Source of the DNA: Sphingopyxis sp. BSN-002
GTDB taxonomy: Bacteria; Pseudomonadota; Alphaproteobacteria; Sphingomonadales; Sphingomonadaceae
Assembly: GCF_022024275.1 (NCBI RefSeq)
Contig: NZ_CP091804.1
Coordinates: 992,001-1,056,000 of the forward strand
DNA length: 64,000 nt
Direction: 5' to 3'
Position 1 is the first letter of the stretch; each line of letters begins with the position of its first letter. The notes beneath the pieces were generated by a model. It worked only from the letters and a program-made list of their open reading frames with translations, did no database searches and was not told the DNA's origin. The position numbers and the translations under genes were made by a program. Below are positions 57,370 through 64,000 of this stretch, piece by piece.

Positions 57370-57386
57370 TGTCGCAATTGTCGCAA
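57370..57386. promoter_or_regulatory. Tandem TGTCGCAA repeat between TonB receptor and guaA
   Basis: TGTCGCAA occurs at 57370-57377 and 57379-57386, and an overlapping inverted repeat ATTGT-CGCA-ACAAT lies at 57377-57390. The site is in the 196-bp gap between divergent genes, about 100 bp from either start, so it may bind a regulator of one or both. No known operator is recognised. Confidence 0.3.
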
Positions 57387-57469
57387 CAATGTGTCGAGGC
57401 GACGCCTCTTCCACGAACGGCCCATATCGACCGCTGGACAGCAGGGGCGCGCCTCTTTATCGGCCAGCC

Positions 57470-59056
57470 ATGCCGACTCCCGACTCTCCCGCCGCACCTG
57501 AATCGATCCTGATCATCGACTTCGGAAGCCAGGTCACCCAGCTGATCGCCCGACGCGTCCGCGAAGCCGGCGTCTATAGCGAGATTGTTCCCTTCAGCGC
57601 CGCCGAGGCCGCACTCGAACGGATGAAGCCCAAGGGCGTGATTCTCTCGGGATCGCCTGCATCGGTCCCCGCGACCGGCAGCCCGCGCGCCCCGCAATCG
57701 GTGTTCGACAGCGGCCTCCCCATCCTTGGCATCTGCTACGGACAGCAGGTGATGAGCCAGCAGCTCGGCGGCCAAGTCGAACCCGGCGGTGCCGACGGCG
57801 AACGCGATGGCGAATTCGGCCGCGCCTTCCTGACCGTCACCGAACCCTGTGTGCTGTTCGACGGACTGTGGGAGGTCGGCGAGCGCCATCAGGTCTGGAT
57901 GAGCCACGGCGACCGCGTCACAGAGTTTGCGCCGGGTTTCCGCATCGTCGCGATCAGCGACGGCGCGCCCTTCGCGCTGATCGCGGACGACGAGCGCCGC
58001 TATTACGGCACGCAATTCCACCCCGAGGTGGTTCACACCCCGGACGGGGCGAAACTGATCGCCAATTTCGTCCGCCATGTCTGTGGCTGCAGCGGCGACT
58101 GGACGATGGCCGAATTCCGCGCCACCAAGATCGCCGAGATCCGCGAACAGGTCGGCGACCAGCGCGTGTTGTGCGGTCTGTCGGGCGGCGTCGACAGCGC
58201 GGTCGCAGCGGTGCTGATCCACGAGGCGATCGGCGAACAGCTCACCTGCGTCTTCGTCGACCACGGCCTGTTGCGCATGAACGAGCGCGAGCAGGTCGAG
58301 CGCCTGTTCCGCGACCATTACAACATCCCGCTCGTCGTGGTGGATGCCGAGGAGCGCTTTATGAGCGGCCTCGCAGGCGTCACCGACCCCGAGGCAAAGC
58401 GCAAGTTCATCGGCGGCGAATTCATCAACGTCTTTGAGGAAGAAGCGAAGAAGATCGGCGGCGCCGACTTCCTCGCACAGGGCACGCTCTATCCCGACGT
58501 CATCGAGAGCGTCAGCTTCACCGGCGGACCGAGCGTCACGATCAAGAGCCACCACAATGTCGGCGGTCTGCCCGAGCGGATGAACATGAACCTCGTCGAA
58601 CCCTTGCGCGAACTCTTCAAGGACGAAGTAAGGCTGCTCGGCAAGGAGCTGGGACTTCCCGATATCTTCGTCGGCCGCCACCCCTTCCCCGGCCCCGGCC
58701 TCGCGATCCGCATCCCCGGCGAAGTCAGCAAGGACCGCTGCGATATCCTGCGCAAGGCCGACGCAGTCTATCTCGAAGAGATCCGCAATGCCGGCCTCTA
58801 TGATGCGATCTGGCAGGCATTCGCGGTGCTTCTGCCCGTCAAGACCGTCGGCGTGATGGGCGACGGTCGCACCTACGACCATGTCTGCGCGCTGCGCGCC
58901 GTGACCTCGACCGACGGCATGACCGCCGACATCTACCCCTTCGACGCGAGCTTCCTCAGCCGCTGCGCGACACGCATCATCAACGAGGTTCAGGGGATCA
59001 ACCGCGTCGTGTACGACTATACGTCGAAGCCGCCGGGCACGATCGAGTGGGAATGA
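57470..59056 (+). CDS. guaA: GMP synthase (glutamine-hydrolysing)
   Basis: Converts XMP to GMP. 528 residues from the ATG at 57470 ([20 protein letters not shown]); the frame extends 61 codons upstream without conserved sequence. The class I glutamine amidotransferase has nucleophile Cys89 (GICYGQQVM) and His184 (FHPEVVHT). The ATP-pyrophosphatase P-loop SGGVDS is at 238-243, and a C-terminal dimerisation domain ends PPGTIEWE. Normal length. A weak U-rich terminator follows. Confidence 0.97.
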   Translation: MPTPDSPAAPESILIIDFGSQVTQLIARRVREAGVYSEIVPFSAAEAALERMKPKGVILSGSPASVPATGSPRAPQSVFDSGLPILGICYGQQVMSQQLGGQVEPGGADGERDGEFGRAFLTVTEPCVLFDGLWEVGERHQVWMSHGDRVTEFAPGFRIVAISDGAPFALIADDERRYYGTQFHPEVVHTPDGAKLIANFVRHVCGCSGDWTMAEFRATKIAEIREQVGDQRVLCGLSGGVDSAVAAVLIHEAIGEQLTCVFVDHGLLRMNEREQVERLFRDHYNIPLVVVDAEERFMSGLAGVTDPEAKRKFIGGEFINVFEEEAKKIGGADFLAQGTLYPDVIESVSFTGGPSVTIKSHHNVGGLPERMNMNLVEPLRELFKDEVRLLGKELGLPDIFVGRHPFPGPGLAIRIPGEVSKDRCDILRKADAVYLEEIRNAGLYDAIWQAFAVLLPVKTVGVMGDGRTYDHVCALRAVTSTDGMTADIYPFDASFLSRCATRIINEVQGINRVVYDYTSKPPGTIEWE

Positions 59057-59057
59057 G

Positions 59058-59088
59058 ATAATCGAGAATCTTCGATATATTATTTTTT
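59058..59088 (+). terminator. Weak U-rich terminator of guaA
   Basis: ATCGA (59061-59065) pairs with TCGAT (59072-59076), extendable with a bulge by AT pairs, followed by TTTTTT at 59083-59088. It starts 2 bp after the guaA stop. The stem is short and AT-rich, so efficiency is doubtful. Confidence 0.4.
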
Positions 59089-59090
59089 AT

Positions 59091-59192
59091 TTACAGGCGA
59101 TTACGCCGCGCACCGGATACCGTAAATTCTGCATCATCAACGAGCCGTAACTCGTTGAATCCTGCACCGTTCACGTCAAATGCCGAATTCAT
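59091..59192 (-). CDS. Possible 33-residue peptide with a bacteriocin-leader-like end
   Basis: The 355-bp gap 59057-59411 is AT-richer than its surroundings and has no clear gene. On the minus strand a short frame from the ATG at 59192 ends with ELRLVDDAEFTVSGARRNRL. DDAEFTVSGA resembles double-glycine type leader peptides, but only five residues follow, too short for a usual core peptide. No ribosome binding site is seen. The frame continues upstream to 59303 through a TTG. It could be a relic; weak call. Confidence 0.22.
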   Translation of the reverse strand: MNSAFDVNGAGFNELRLVDDAEFTVSGARRNRL

Positions 59193-59411
59193 AGCAACAT
59201 AATTGACGGTATTTTGGGCCCGATTTTCCGCCAGGTATCGCATAGGGCGGACAAGACAGCTGACAGCTCGCAGGCATTCAGAGCGTAGGGACGACGTGTC
59301 CAATCATTGTTTGCCGCCATTCAACAGGCTCCGCCGATCAATGTGCAGCACCGCCGACTGGCCGGTAGATGACCGTCAGCCTTCAGGTCATGCGCGGGCG
59401 CACGCGGACCT

Positions 59412-61355
59412 TCATGAATTGATGCTTCGGGGTGGTCCCGCCAACAGATTGGAGAACAGGCCCGCAACCTGTTCTGCCACGGCATCTTCGCTCTCAACGC
59501 CAAGTAGGCCGGGCACCATCTGCCCTTCGATCAGCAGCGTCGAAAGACCCTGCATCATCGACCAGCCGGCTACCGCCGCCACTTTGGAATCGAGCGCCGT
59601 ATCGGTTCGTCGACTTGTCAAATCAAGCACCGCTGCGCCGAAGAGCTGCGCGGCCGCGATGCGCGCATTGGTCAGTTCGCGGGTCGGCGTCGCGCCCGTA
59701 ACCTCCTTGTTCCCGATCAGGCGAAACAGCCCGGGGTTGCTGACCGCGAACCTGACAAAGCCGACGCCAAGAAGGCGGTGGCGCTCCGCCGGAGTCTCCG
59801 CTTCGGCGGCCGCCTCGACCATCTTGTCGTGCAGCTTCCAGAAGGCGCGCGATGCGACGGCCATCAGCAGCGCCTGCTTGTCGGGGAAGTGGAAATAGGG
59901 CGCATTGTGCGACAAGCCCGCAACCCGCGCCACTTCGCGAATGCTGATCGTCGCCTTGCCCGTGCGTTCGATTTCGGCGGTCGCGACTTCGATCAGCTTT
60001 TCACGCACGCCCGGATTCTTTCCGGTCTGTTCGGCCAGCGGCTCTCCGGCGCGGGGCAGAGAGGACGCCAGCCCCAATATATCCTGAAACTCGGCATTGT
60101 CCGCAACGTCGGGCGCGATGTCCGGACGATATTTGCTGATGTCGTCGATCGTCAGCGTCGATCCGGCGGCGACGCTCGCAGCCTGAATTTCGGGATCCAT
60201 GAACGGCGCGGTGTCGAAATAGTCGGCGGCATAGATCACCCAGCCGCCCTTGTAGCGCCGGATGCTGCTGCCGCGCGTCATCACGACGCGTTCACCGCCC
60301 GGCAGCACCGCCACCTGGCGCCACTCGCTATACGACATATCGCCGTCGAACACCGGCTTCTCGGTCAGTTCGAATTCGATATGGCCAGCCTTGGGCATCA
60401 CATCGGCAAGCCAGTCGTGGATAGCCTTGCGCCCGTGAACCTCGCCGAAGATCGGATCGATATAGACCGAGTCCGTCGGATGCAGCAGCGCGCTGAACTC
60501 CGAATAGAAATCGGCGCCGCGCGGCTGTTCGAAGATCAGATCGTGAAGGTCGCGGTTCGACAGGCCGGTCGGACGATCGGCGGGACCCTTCGCATGATTG
60601 GCGCGCCATGCCGCCGCCGCCTTCGACAACTTCGCGGGCGGCGCGGTGCGAACCCAGGCTTTGGTGGGCACCCGCGGCCAGTCGGGCAAAGGCGCGACGC
60701 GCTCGCCCTGCTTTTCCCGAAAGGCCATGCCCATGCGGATTGGTGTCGTGTCGAAGAAATCGACAGCATCGCGCACCCAGCCGTCGCGATAGCGTCGAAC
60801 GCTGACGCCGCGGACGATCTTCACCCACTCACCGTTCACCGGCTGCGTCAATTGCCATTCGTCGATCGACGTCCCCCCTTCGCTATCGTCGAGGAAAGCA
60901 GCGGGGAATACGGGGTCGAAGCTGGCGCCACTACCCTGCCCCGACATGATCGGGACGAGCCAGGCGCGGATCGCGCGCTGGCCGTGCAGATCGCCGAAGA
61001 AGGGGTCGATATAGACCGACTTTTCGGGGTCGAGCATGTCGCTGTGAACTTCGAAGAAACGTTCGCCGAGCGAGCGGTCGTTGATTACCGAGTGGATGTC
61101 GCGATGCGACAGCCCGCTGGGCGTTCCGACGAAGCGCGCGGGATCGAGCGGTTTGCCCTTGGTCTCTTCACGATAGTGGTCAATCCACGCCTGCGCGGCC
61201 GGGCTATGGTCGGGACGCCATAAAGTCTGCTGTCGTTCCAGCGCAGCCTTGGCCTCCGCGGTTCGTTCCATATGCGTCTCGCTCTGATCTGGTTTCGCCA
61301 TAGCGCCGCTACCCGCGACGCACAGCAACAATGCGATTCCGATGCGCCTGATCAT
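59412..61355 (-). CDS. Fusion of signal sequence, two NTF2-like domains and a TetR regulator
   Basis: 647 residues from the ATG at 61355, with GGGGAG seven bases upstream (an ATG two codons earlier would be too close to it). Numbered from that earlier ATG: hydrophobic signal or anchor at about 4-22; two homologous NTF2-like domains at about 85-205 and 265-385, sharing LSxRDxH, SVYIDPxFG and the HGxxAIxxWL pattern; then a TetR helix-turn-helix at about 452-500 (ISIREVARVAGLSHNAPYFH) and a TetR C-terminal domain. A secreted enzyme-like part joined to a DNA-binding regulator is contradictory. A GTG at 60008 with GGAAAG upstream could start a free regulator. It follows the TonB receptor gene by 15 bp. 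Confidence 0.8.
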   Translation of the reverse strand: MIRRIGIALLLCVAGSGAMAKPDQSETHMERTAEAKAALERQQTLWRPDHSPAAQAWIDHYREETKGKPLDPARFVGTPSGLSHRDIHSVINDRSLGERFFEVHSDMLDPEKSVYIDPFFGDLHGQRAIRAWLVPIMSGQGSGASFDPVFPAAFLDDSEGGTSIDEWQLTQPVNGEWVKIVRGVSVRRYRDGWVRDAVDFFDTTPIRMGMAFREKQGERVAPLPDWPRVPTKAWVRTAPPAKLSKAAAAWRANHAKGPADRPTGLSNRDLHDLIFEQPRGADFYSEFSALLHPTDSVYIDPIFGEVHGRKAIHDWLADVMPKAGHIEFELTEKPVFDGDMSYSEWRQVAVLPGGERVVMTRGSSIRRYKGGWVIYAADYFDTAPFMDPEIQAASVAAGSTLTIDDISKYRPDIAPDVADNAEFQDILGLASSLPRAGEPLAEQTGKNPGVREKLIEVATAEIERTGKATISIREVARVAGLSHNAPYFHFPDKQALLMAVASRAFWKLHDKMVEAAAEAETPAERHRLLGVGFVRFAVSNPGLFRLIGNKEVTGATPTRELTNARIAAAQLFGAAVLDLTSRRTDTALDSKVAAVAGWSMMQGLSTLLIEGQMVPGLLGVESEDAVAEQVAGLFSNLLAGPPRSINS

Positions 61356-61370
61356 GTCCATGCTCCCCGG

Positions 61371-63653
61371 TCAAAATCGATAGCGCAGAAGCAGGCCATA
61401 GCTGCGCGGGCGGCCCGGCACGCCCAGGTAAGAGCCGACGAGACGATTGAAGCCCGGCCCGCCGCCGAGCACCGATCCGATCAGGCCGCAGTTCACAAGA
61501 TAATCGGTATCGGTCAGGTTGCGCGCCCACGCCTGGACGTCGATCCGGTCGCCATTCATGCGGACGCCGACACGGGCATTCAGAAGGCCATAGCCCTTCT
61601 GCCGGCAAATCGGGTCGCCTGTCTGATCGAGATTCTGGGCGCTGGTGTAGAGACCGTCGAGGCCGCCGTAGACTTCCGCCGTCTTCCCGATCGGCACCGA
61701 ATAAAGCGCCGAACTCGCGAGCTGCCAGCGCGGCGCATTGGCAAGATCGGAGCCTGACCGATCGCCGAAGCCGCCGCCCGGAAGCGGCCCGTTCGGATAG
61801 TTGCGATAAGTCGCCTTGTTATAGGCGGCCGATCCCATCAGCGACAGACGACCCAACTCCGCGCTCGCTTCGAACTCCACCCCGCTCGACCGCGCGCGCG
61901 CGGCGTTGGTCGTCCGGATTTCGGGCGGATCGAAAACATTGACCTGCAGATCCTTGAAATCGATGCGGAAGGCCGAGAGCGCTACCGAGACCTTGCGGTC
62001 GAGCAGCAACGCCTTCAGTCCGACTTCGTAATTGCGCGCCGATTCCTTGCCGAACTCGAGCCGGGCGGGATCAAGCGACGCCGCGCTGCCCGAAAGCCCG
62101 CCGCCGTTGAACCCGCCCGACTTCGAGCCCTCCGAATAAGTCGCATAGACGTTGAGGTCGCGTGCGACTTCGTAGGAGATGCTGCCCATGAGCGCGAGAT
62201 CGCGCTCGGTCCGTTCGAACCGCGTCGGAGGAAAGGAGAGGAAACCCGCAAGCCCGCCGAACAGCGTGCCCACTGTCTGCGAGGTTACGAAATCGCGATG
62301 CTCACGGTCGCCGCGCACGCCGACGCGCAGCGTGAGCCGCTCGGTCGGCTTGAAGCCAAACTGGCCGAAGATCGCCTTGCTGTCGATATCGAGGTCGGTC
62401 TGCGCCAGCTGCTGCGTGCCCCCGAAGACCGGCGGCAGGCCCGCGAGCGTCGCGTCGTCGACATTTGTCTGCAGATCGCTCTCCAGACTGGCCTTGTGCA
62501 GATAGACGCCGACAAGCCAGTCGAATGGCCCGTCGCTGGTCGAGACGAGGCGCAGTTCCTCGCTCAGCTGCCACTGCTTGTTGTCGCGGCCCGACCGGAA
62601 ATAGGGTTCAGCGCTGAAGTCGAGGTCGATGAAATTCTTCGAGGTGAAACCGCGGTAGCCGGTGAGCGAGGTCAGCGACGCCCCGTCGAAATCATAGGTG
62701 AGATTTGCGAAGCCGCCCCAGCTCTTGACGCTGTTTTCTTCCGCGTTCGGCGTCTTGGATACCGTCCGATCATAAACATTGCCCGGTGTGACCGCAGAAA
62801 AGGGCGGCGGCAGGAACAGGAAGGCCGGGTCGAAGCCAACCAGAAGCAGGTCGCCGATCGAGCTGTTGGTGCGATCGCTCTGGAAATCGGCGCCAAGCGT
62901 GACGGTCAGATCATCGGCGGGCTTGGCGAAAAACTTCGCGCGAAAGCCGTATCGACGAAGATCGCCGACCGCAGCGCCATCAACGCTGTTGCGCCGGAGC
63001 CCGTCGTCGTCGCTGAAATATCCGCTGACCGAGATCGCGGCGACGTCGCGGATGACCGGCACCTGGACATTGCCGCGCAACCGGATGCTTTCGTAATTGC
63101 CATATTGGGCATCGAACACCGCCTTGCTGTCTACGAGCGACGGCGTTTGGGTAATGATGTTGATCGCACCAACGGTCGAATTCTTGCCATAGAGCGTGCC
63201 CTGCGGCCCGCGCAGAACCTCGACGCGTTCGAGATCGATCAATTCGGGATTGAGCTGTTCGGGGCGCTGCAGATAGACGCCATCGACATAGAAGGCGACG
63301 TTCGGATCGATCCCGGGCTGCGTATTGCGTGCGGTGCTGGTCAGGCCGCGTATCGTGACCTTGTTGTCGCTCTGGCTGCCTTGCCCGAAGTCGAGCCGGG
63401 TATTGGGAACGAAGCGTGCCGCGTCTTCGAGCGAGCCGATGTTGCGCTTCTCGACGAAATCGGAACCGATCACCGAGATCGCAAGCGGCAGGTCGATCAC
63501 GCGTTCGTCGCGTTTCTGCGCCGTCACCACGATGTCGACGCCAGACTGTTCGGCCTCCCCCGCCGCCTCTTGCGCCATTGCGCCCGGGCTCCCCATTCCC
63601 GCCAGCAGCGCCAGAACCGACACGCAAGCGATCGCTCTTCCGTTTCCAGACAT
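61371..63653 (-). CDS. TonB-dependent receptor
   Basis: 760 residues from the ATG at 63653, with GGGAG six bases upstream; in-frame ATGs at 63659 and 63677 are possible. Signal peptide ending GAMAQE, TonB box GVDIVVTAQKR, plug with VTIRGLTSTARNTQPG, YVDGVYLQRP and VEVLRGPQGTLYGKNSTVGA, and a barrel ending LLLRYRF. This type of receptor commonly takes up organic substrates in sphingomonads. It is co-directional with the NTF2-TetR fusion and lies beside a double palindrome, so it is likely controlled by it. Confidence 0.92.
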   Translation of the reverse strand: MSGNGRAIACVSVLALLAGMGSPGAMAQEAAGEAEQSGVDIVVTAQKRDERVIDLPLAISVIGSDFVEKRNIGSLEDAARFVPNTRLDFGQGSQSDNKVTIRGLTSTARNTQPGIDPNVAFYVDGVYLQRPEQLNPELIDLERVEVLRGPQGTLYGKNSTVGAINIITQTPSLVDSKAVFDAQYGNYESIRLRGNVQVPVIRDVAAISVSGYFSDDDGLRRNSVDGAAVGDLRRYGFRAKFFAKPADDLTVTLGADFQSDRTNSSIGDLLLVGFDPAFLFLPPPFSAVTPGNVYDRTVSKTPNAEENSVKSWGGFANLTYDFDGASLTSLTGYRGFTSKNFIDLDFSAEPYFRSGRDNKQWQLSEELRLVSTSDGPFDWLVGVYLHKASLESDLQTNVDDATLAGLPPVFGGTQQLAQTDLDIDSKAIFGQFGFKPTERLTLRVGVRGDREHRDFVTSQTVGTLFGGLAGFLSFPPTRFERTERDLALMGSISYEVARDLNVYATYSEGSKSGGFNGGGLSGSAASLDPARLEFGKESARNYEVGLKALLLDRKVSVALSAFRIDFKDLQVNVFDPPEIRTTNAARARSSGVEFEASAELGRLSLMGSAAYNKATYRNYPNGPLPGGGFGDRSGSDLANAPRWQLASSALYSVPIGKTAEVYGGLDGLYTSAQNLDQTGDPICRQKGYGLLNARVGVRMNGDRIDVQAWARNLTDTDYLVNCGLIGSVLGGGPGFNRLVGSYLGVPGRPRSYGLLLRYRF

Positions 63654-63711
63654 CCCCATCTCCCACGGCACCCGCATTTTTGCGGCTATGGTACGAAGGT
63701 CCCCCAATTGC

Positions 63712-63746
63712 TTGACACTGACAAGTAATCAATTTGACAGTGTCAA
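63712..63746. promoter_or_regulatory. Tandem palindromic operators, probably for the TetR domain
   Basis: TTGACACTGACAA (63712-63724, one mismatch from symmetry) and TTGACAGTGTCAA (63734-63746, perfect 6-1-6 palindrome) are spaced 22 bp centre to centre, two helical turns. Together they form a larger perfect 13-bp inverted repeat (TTGCTTGACACTG 63708-63720, CAGTGTCAAGCAA 63738-63750). The site lies between the TonB receptor start (63653) and the enoyl-CoA hydratase start (63810), an ideal place to repress both. Linking it to the TetR domain of the downstream fusion is inference. Confidence 0.65.
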
Positions 63747-63809
63747 GCAATGCGCAAAATGGCGCTAGACGGGCTTCGCAATCCCGGCAGCCCGAAAGGA
63801 TCGTCCCCT

Positions 63810-64000
63810 ATGACCGACAGCGAAGAATTGGTGCATCTGTCACGCCGCGGCCCGGTGTCACTGATTTCCTTCCAGCCGCTCGCCGACGGAACAATCTCCA
63901 CGGTCGGGGCTGCGGCGCTCGGCCAGATCATCGAACGCGAGCTCGGCGATGACGACATCCGCGCCATCATTCTTACCGGCGCCCGCGACGGCATCTTCAT
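63810..64000 (+). CDS. Enoyl-CoA hydratase/isomerase family protein (truncated by window end)
   Basis: Starts at the ATG at 63810 with AAAGGA upstream; 63 complete codons are visible. VSLISFQPLADGTISTVGAA and DDIRAIILTGARDGIF match the crotonase N-terminal strand-helix pattern and the first oxyanion region. Crotonases act on acyl-CoA thioesters. It is divergent from the TonB receptor across the operator pair, suggesting a catabolic locus continuing beyond the window. Confidence 0.8.
   Translation, partial: MTDSEELVHLSRRGPVSLISFQPLADGTISTVGAAALGQIIERELGDDDIRAIILTGARDGIF

Overview
The window looks like a chromosomal segment from a GC-rich alphaproteobacterium of the family Sphingomonadaceae, most likely Sphingopyxis or a close relative. 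I infer this from the gene content and gene order: chpT next to cheA, rpoH carrying the RpoH box, hdaA-ppk-ppx, lptD-surA-pdxA-rsmA, bolA/J-domain/cobS/cobT, and several TonB-dependent receptors. An imperfect palindromic repeat of a type common in sphingomonads (51254-51331) points the same way. There is no prophage, insertion sequence, CRISPR array, rRNA or tRNA. Coding density is very high, and many neighbours overlap by 1-8 bases (ATGA, GTGA, TGATG).

Layout. 1-8.5 kb: cheA (its 3' end lies outside the window) and chpT on the minus strand; rluD-like, rpoH, a cupredoxin, an M23 peptidase, an outer-membrane barrel protein, mtgA and a low-GC orphan. 8-13 kb (minus): aspS, an alpha/beta hydrolase, a periplasmic repeat protein, PPK2 and a J-domain protein. 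13-20 kb: rnd, then the operon membrane protein-hdaA-ppk-ppx. 20-26 kb: purM-purN (PurN carries a fused MmcQ/YjbR domain) and a lipoprotein; ndk, a lipoprotein, and pepA-holC. 26-31.6 kb: the lptD-surA-pdxA-rsmA envelope and maturation operon. 31.6-38.9 kb: guaB-rsmB-TPR, a serine hydrolase divergent from a small membrane protein, and araC-ltrA-small membrane protein. 38.9-39.04 kb: a candidate small RNA of three hairpins ending in a strong terminator. 39-42.8 kb: an epoxide-hydrolase-like enzyme, then the operon bolA-unknown-cupin-pirin-unknown. 42.8-49.4 kb: a second J-domain paralogue, an NTF2-like protein, cobS, a lipoprotein hydrolase, an MFS transporter with a coupled 44-residue membrane peptide, and cobT. 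49.4-52.8 kb: a possible leader peptide, an acetolactate-synthase-type enzyme and an aldehyde dehydrogenase. 52.9-57.3 kb: an LpxH-like phosphoesterase with a GT4 glycosyltransferase, and a TonB receptor. 57.5-59 kb: guaA. 59.4-64 kb: an accessory catabolic locus with a TonB receptor, a signal peptide-NTF2-NTF2-TetR fusion, a double operator and a divergent enoyl-CoA hydratase cut by the window end.

Most of the window is core metabolism and envelope biogenesis. The most unusual signals are the NTF2-NTF2-TetR fusion with its likely tandem operators at the right end, the three-hairpin RNA at about 39 kb, the PurN-YjbR fusion, the possible Ile-Val-Leu leader before the acetolactate-synthase gene, and two zinc-motif J-domain paralogues. 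I see no obvious defence island or secondary-metabolite cluster.
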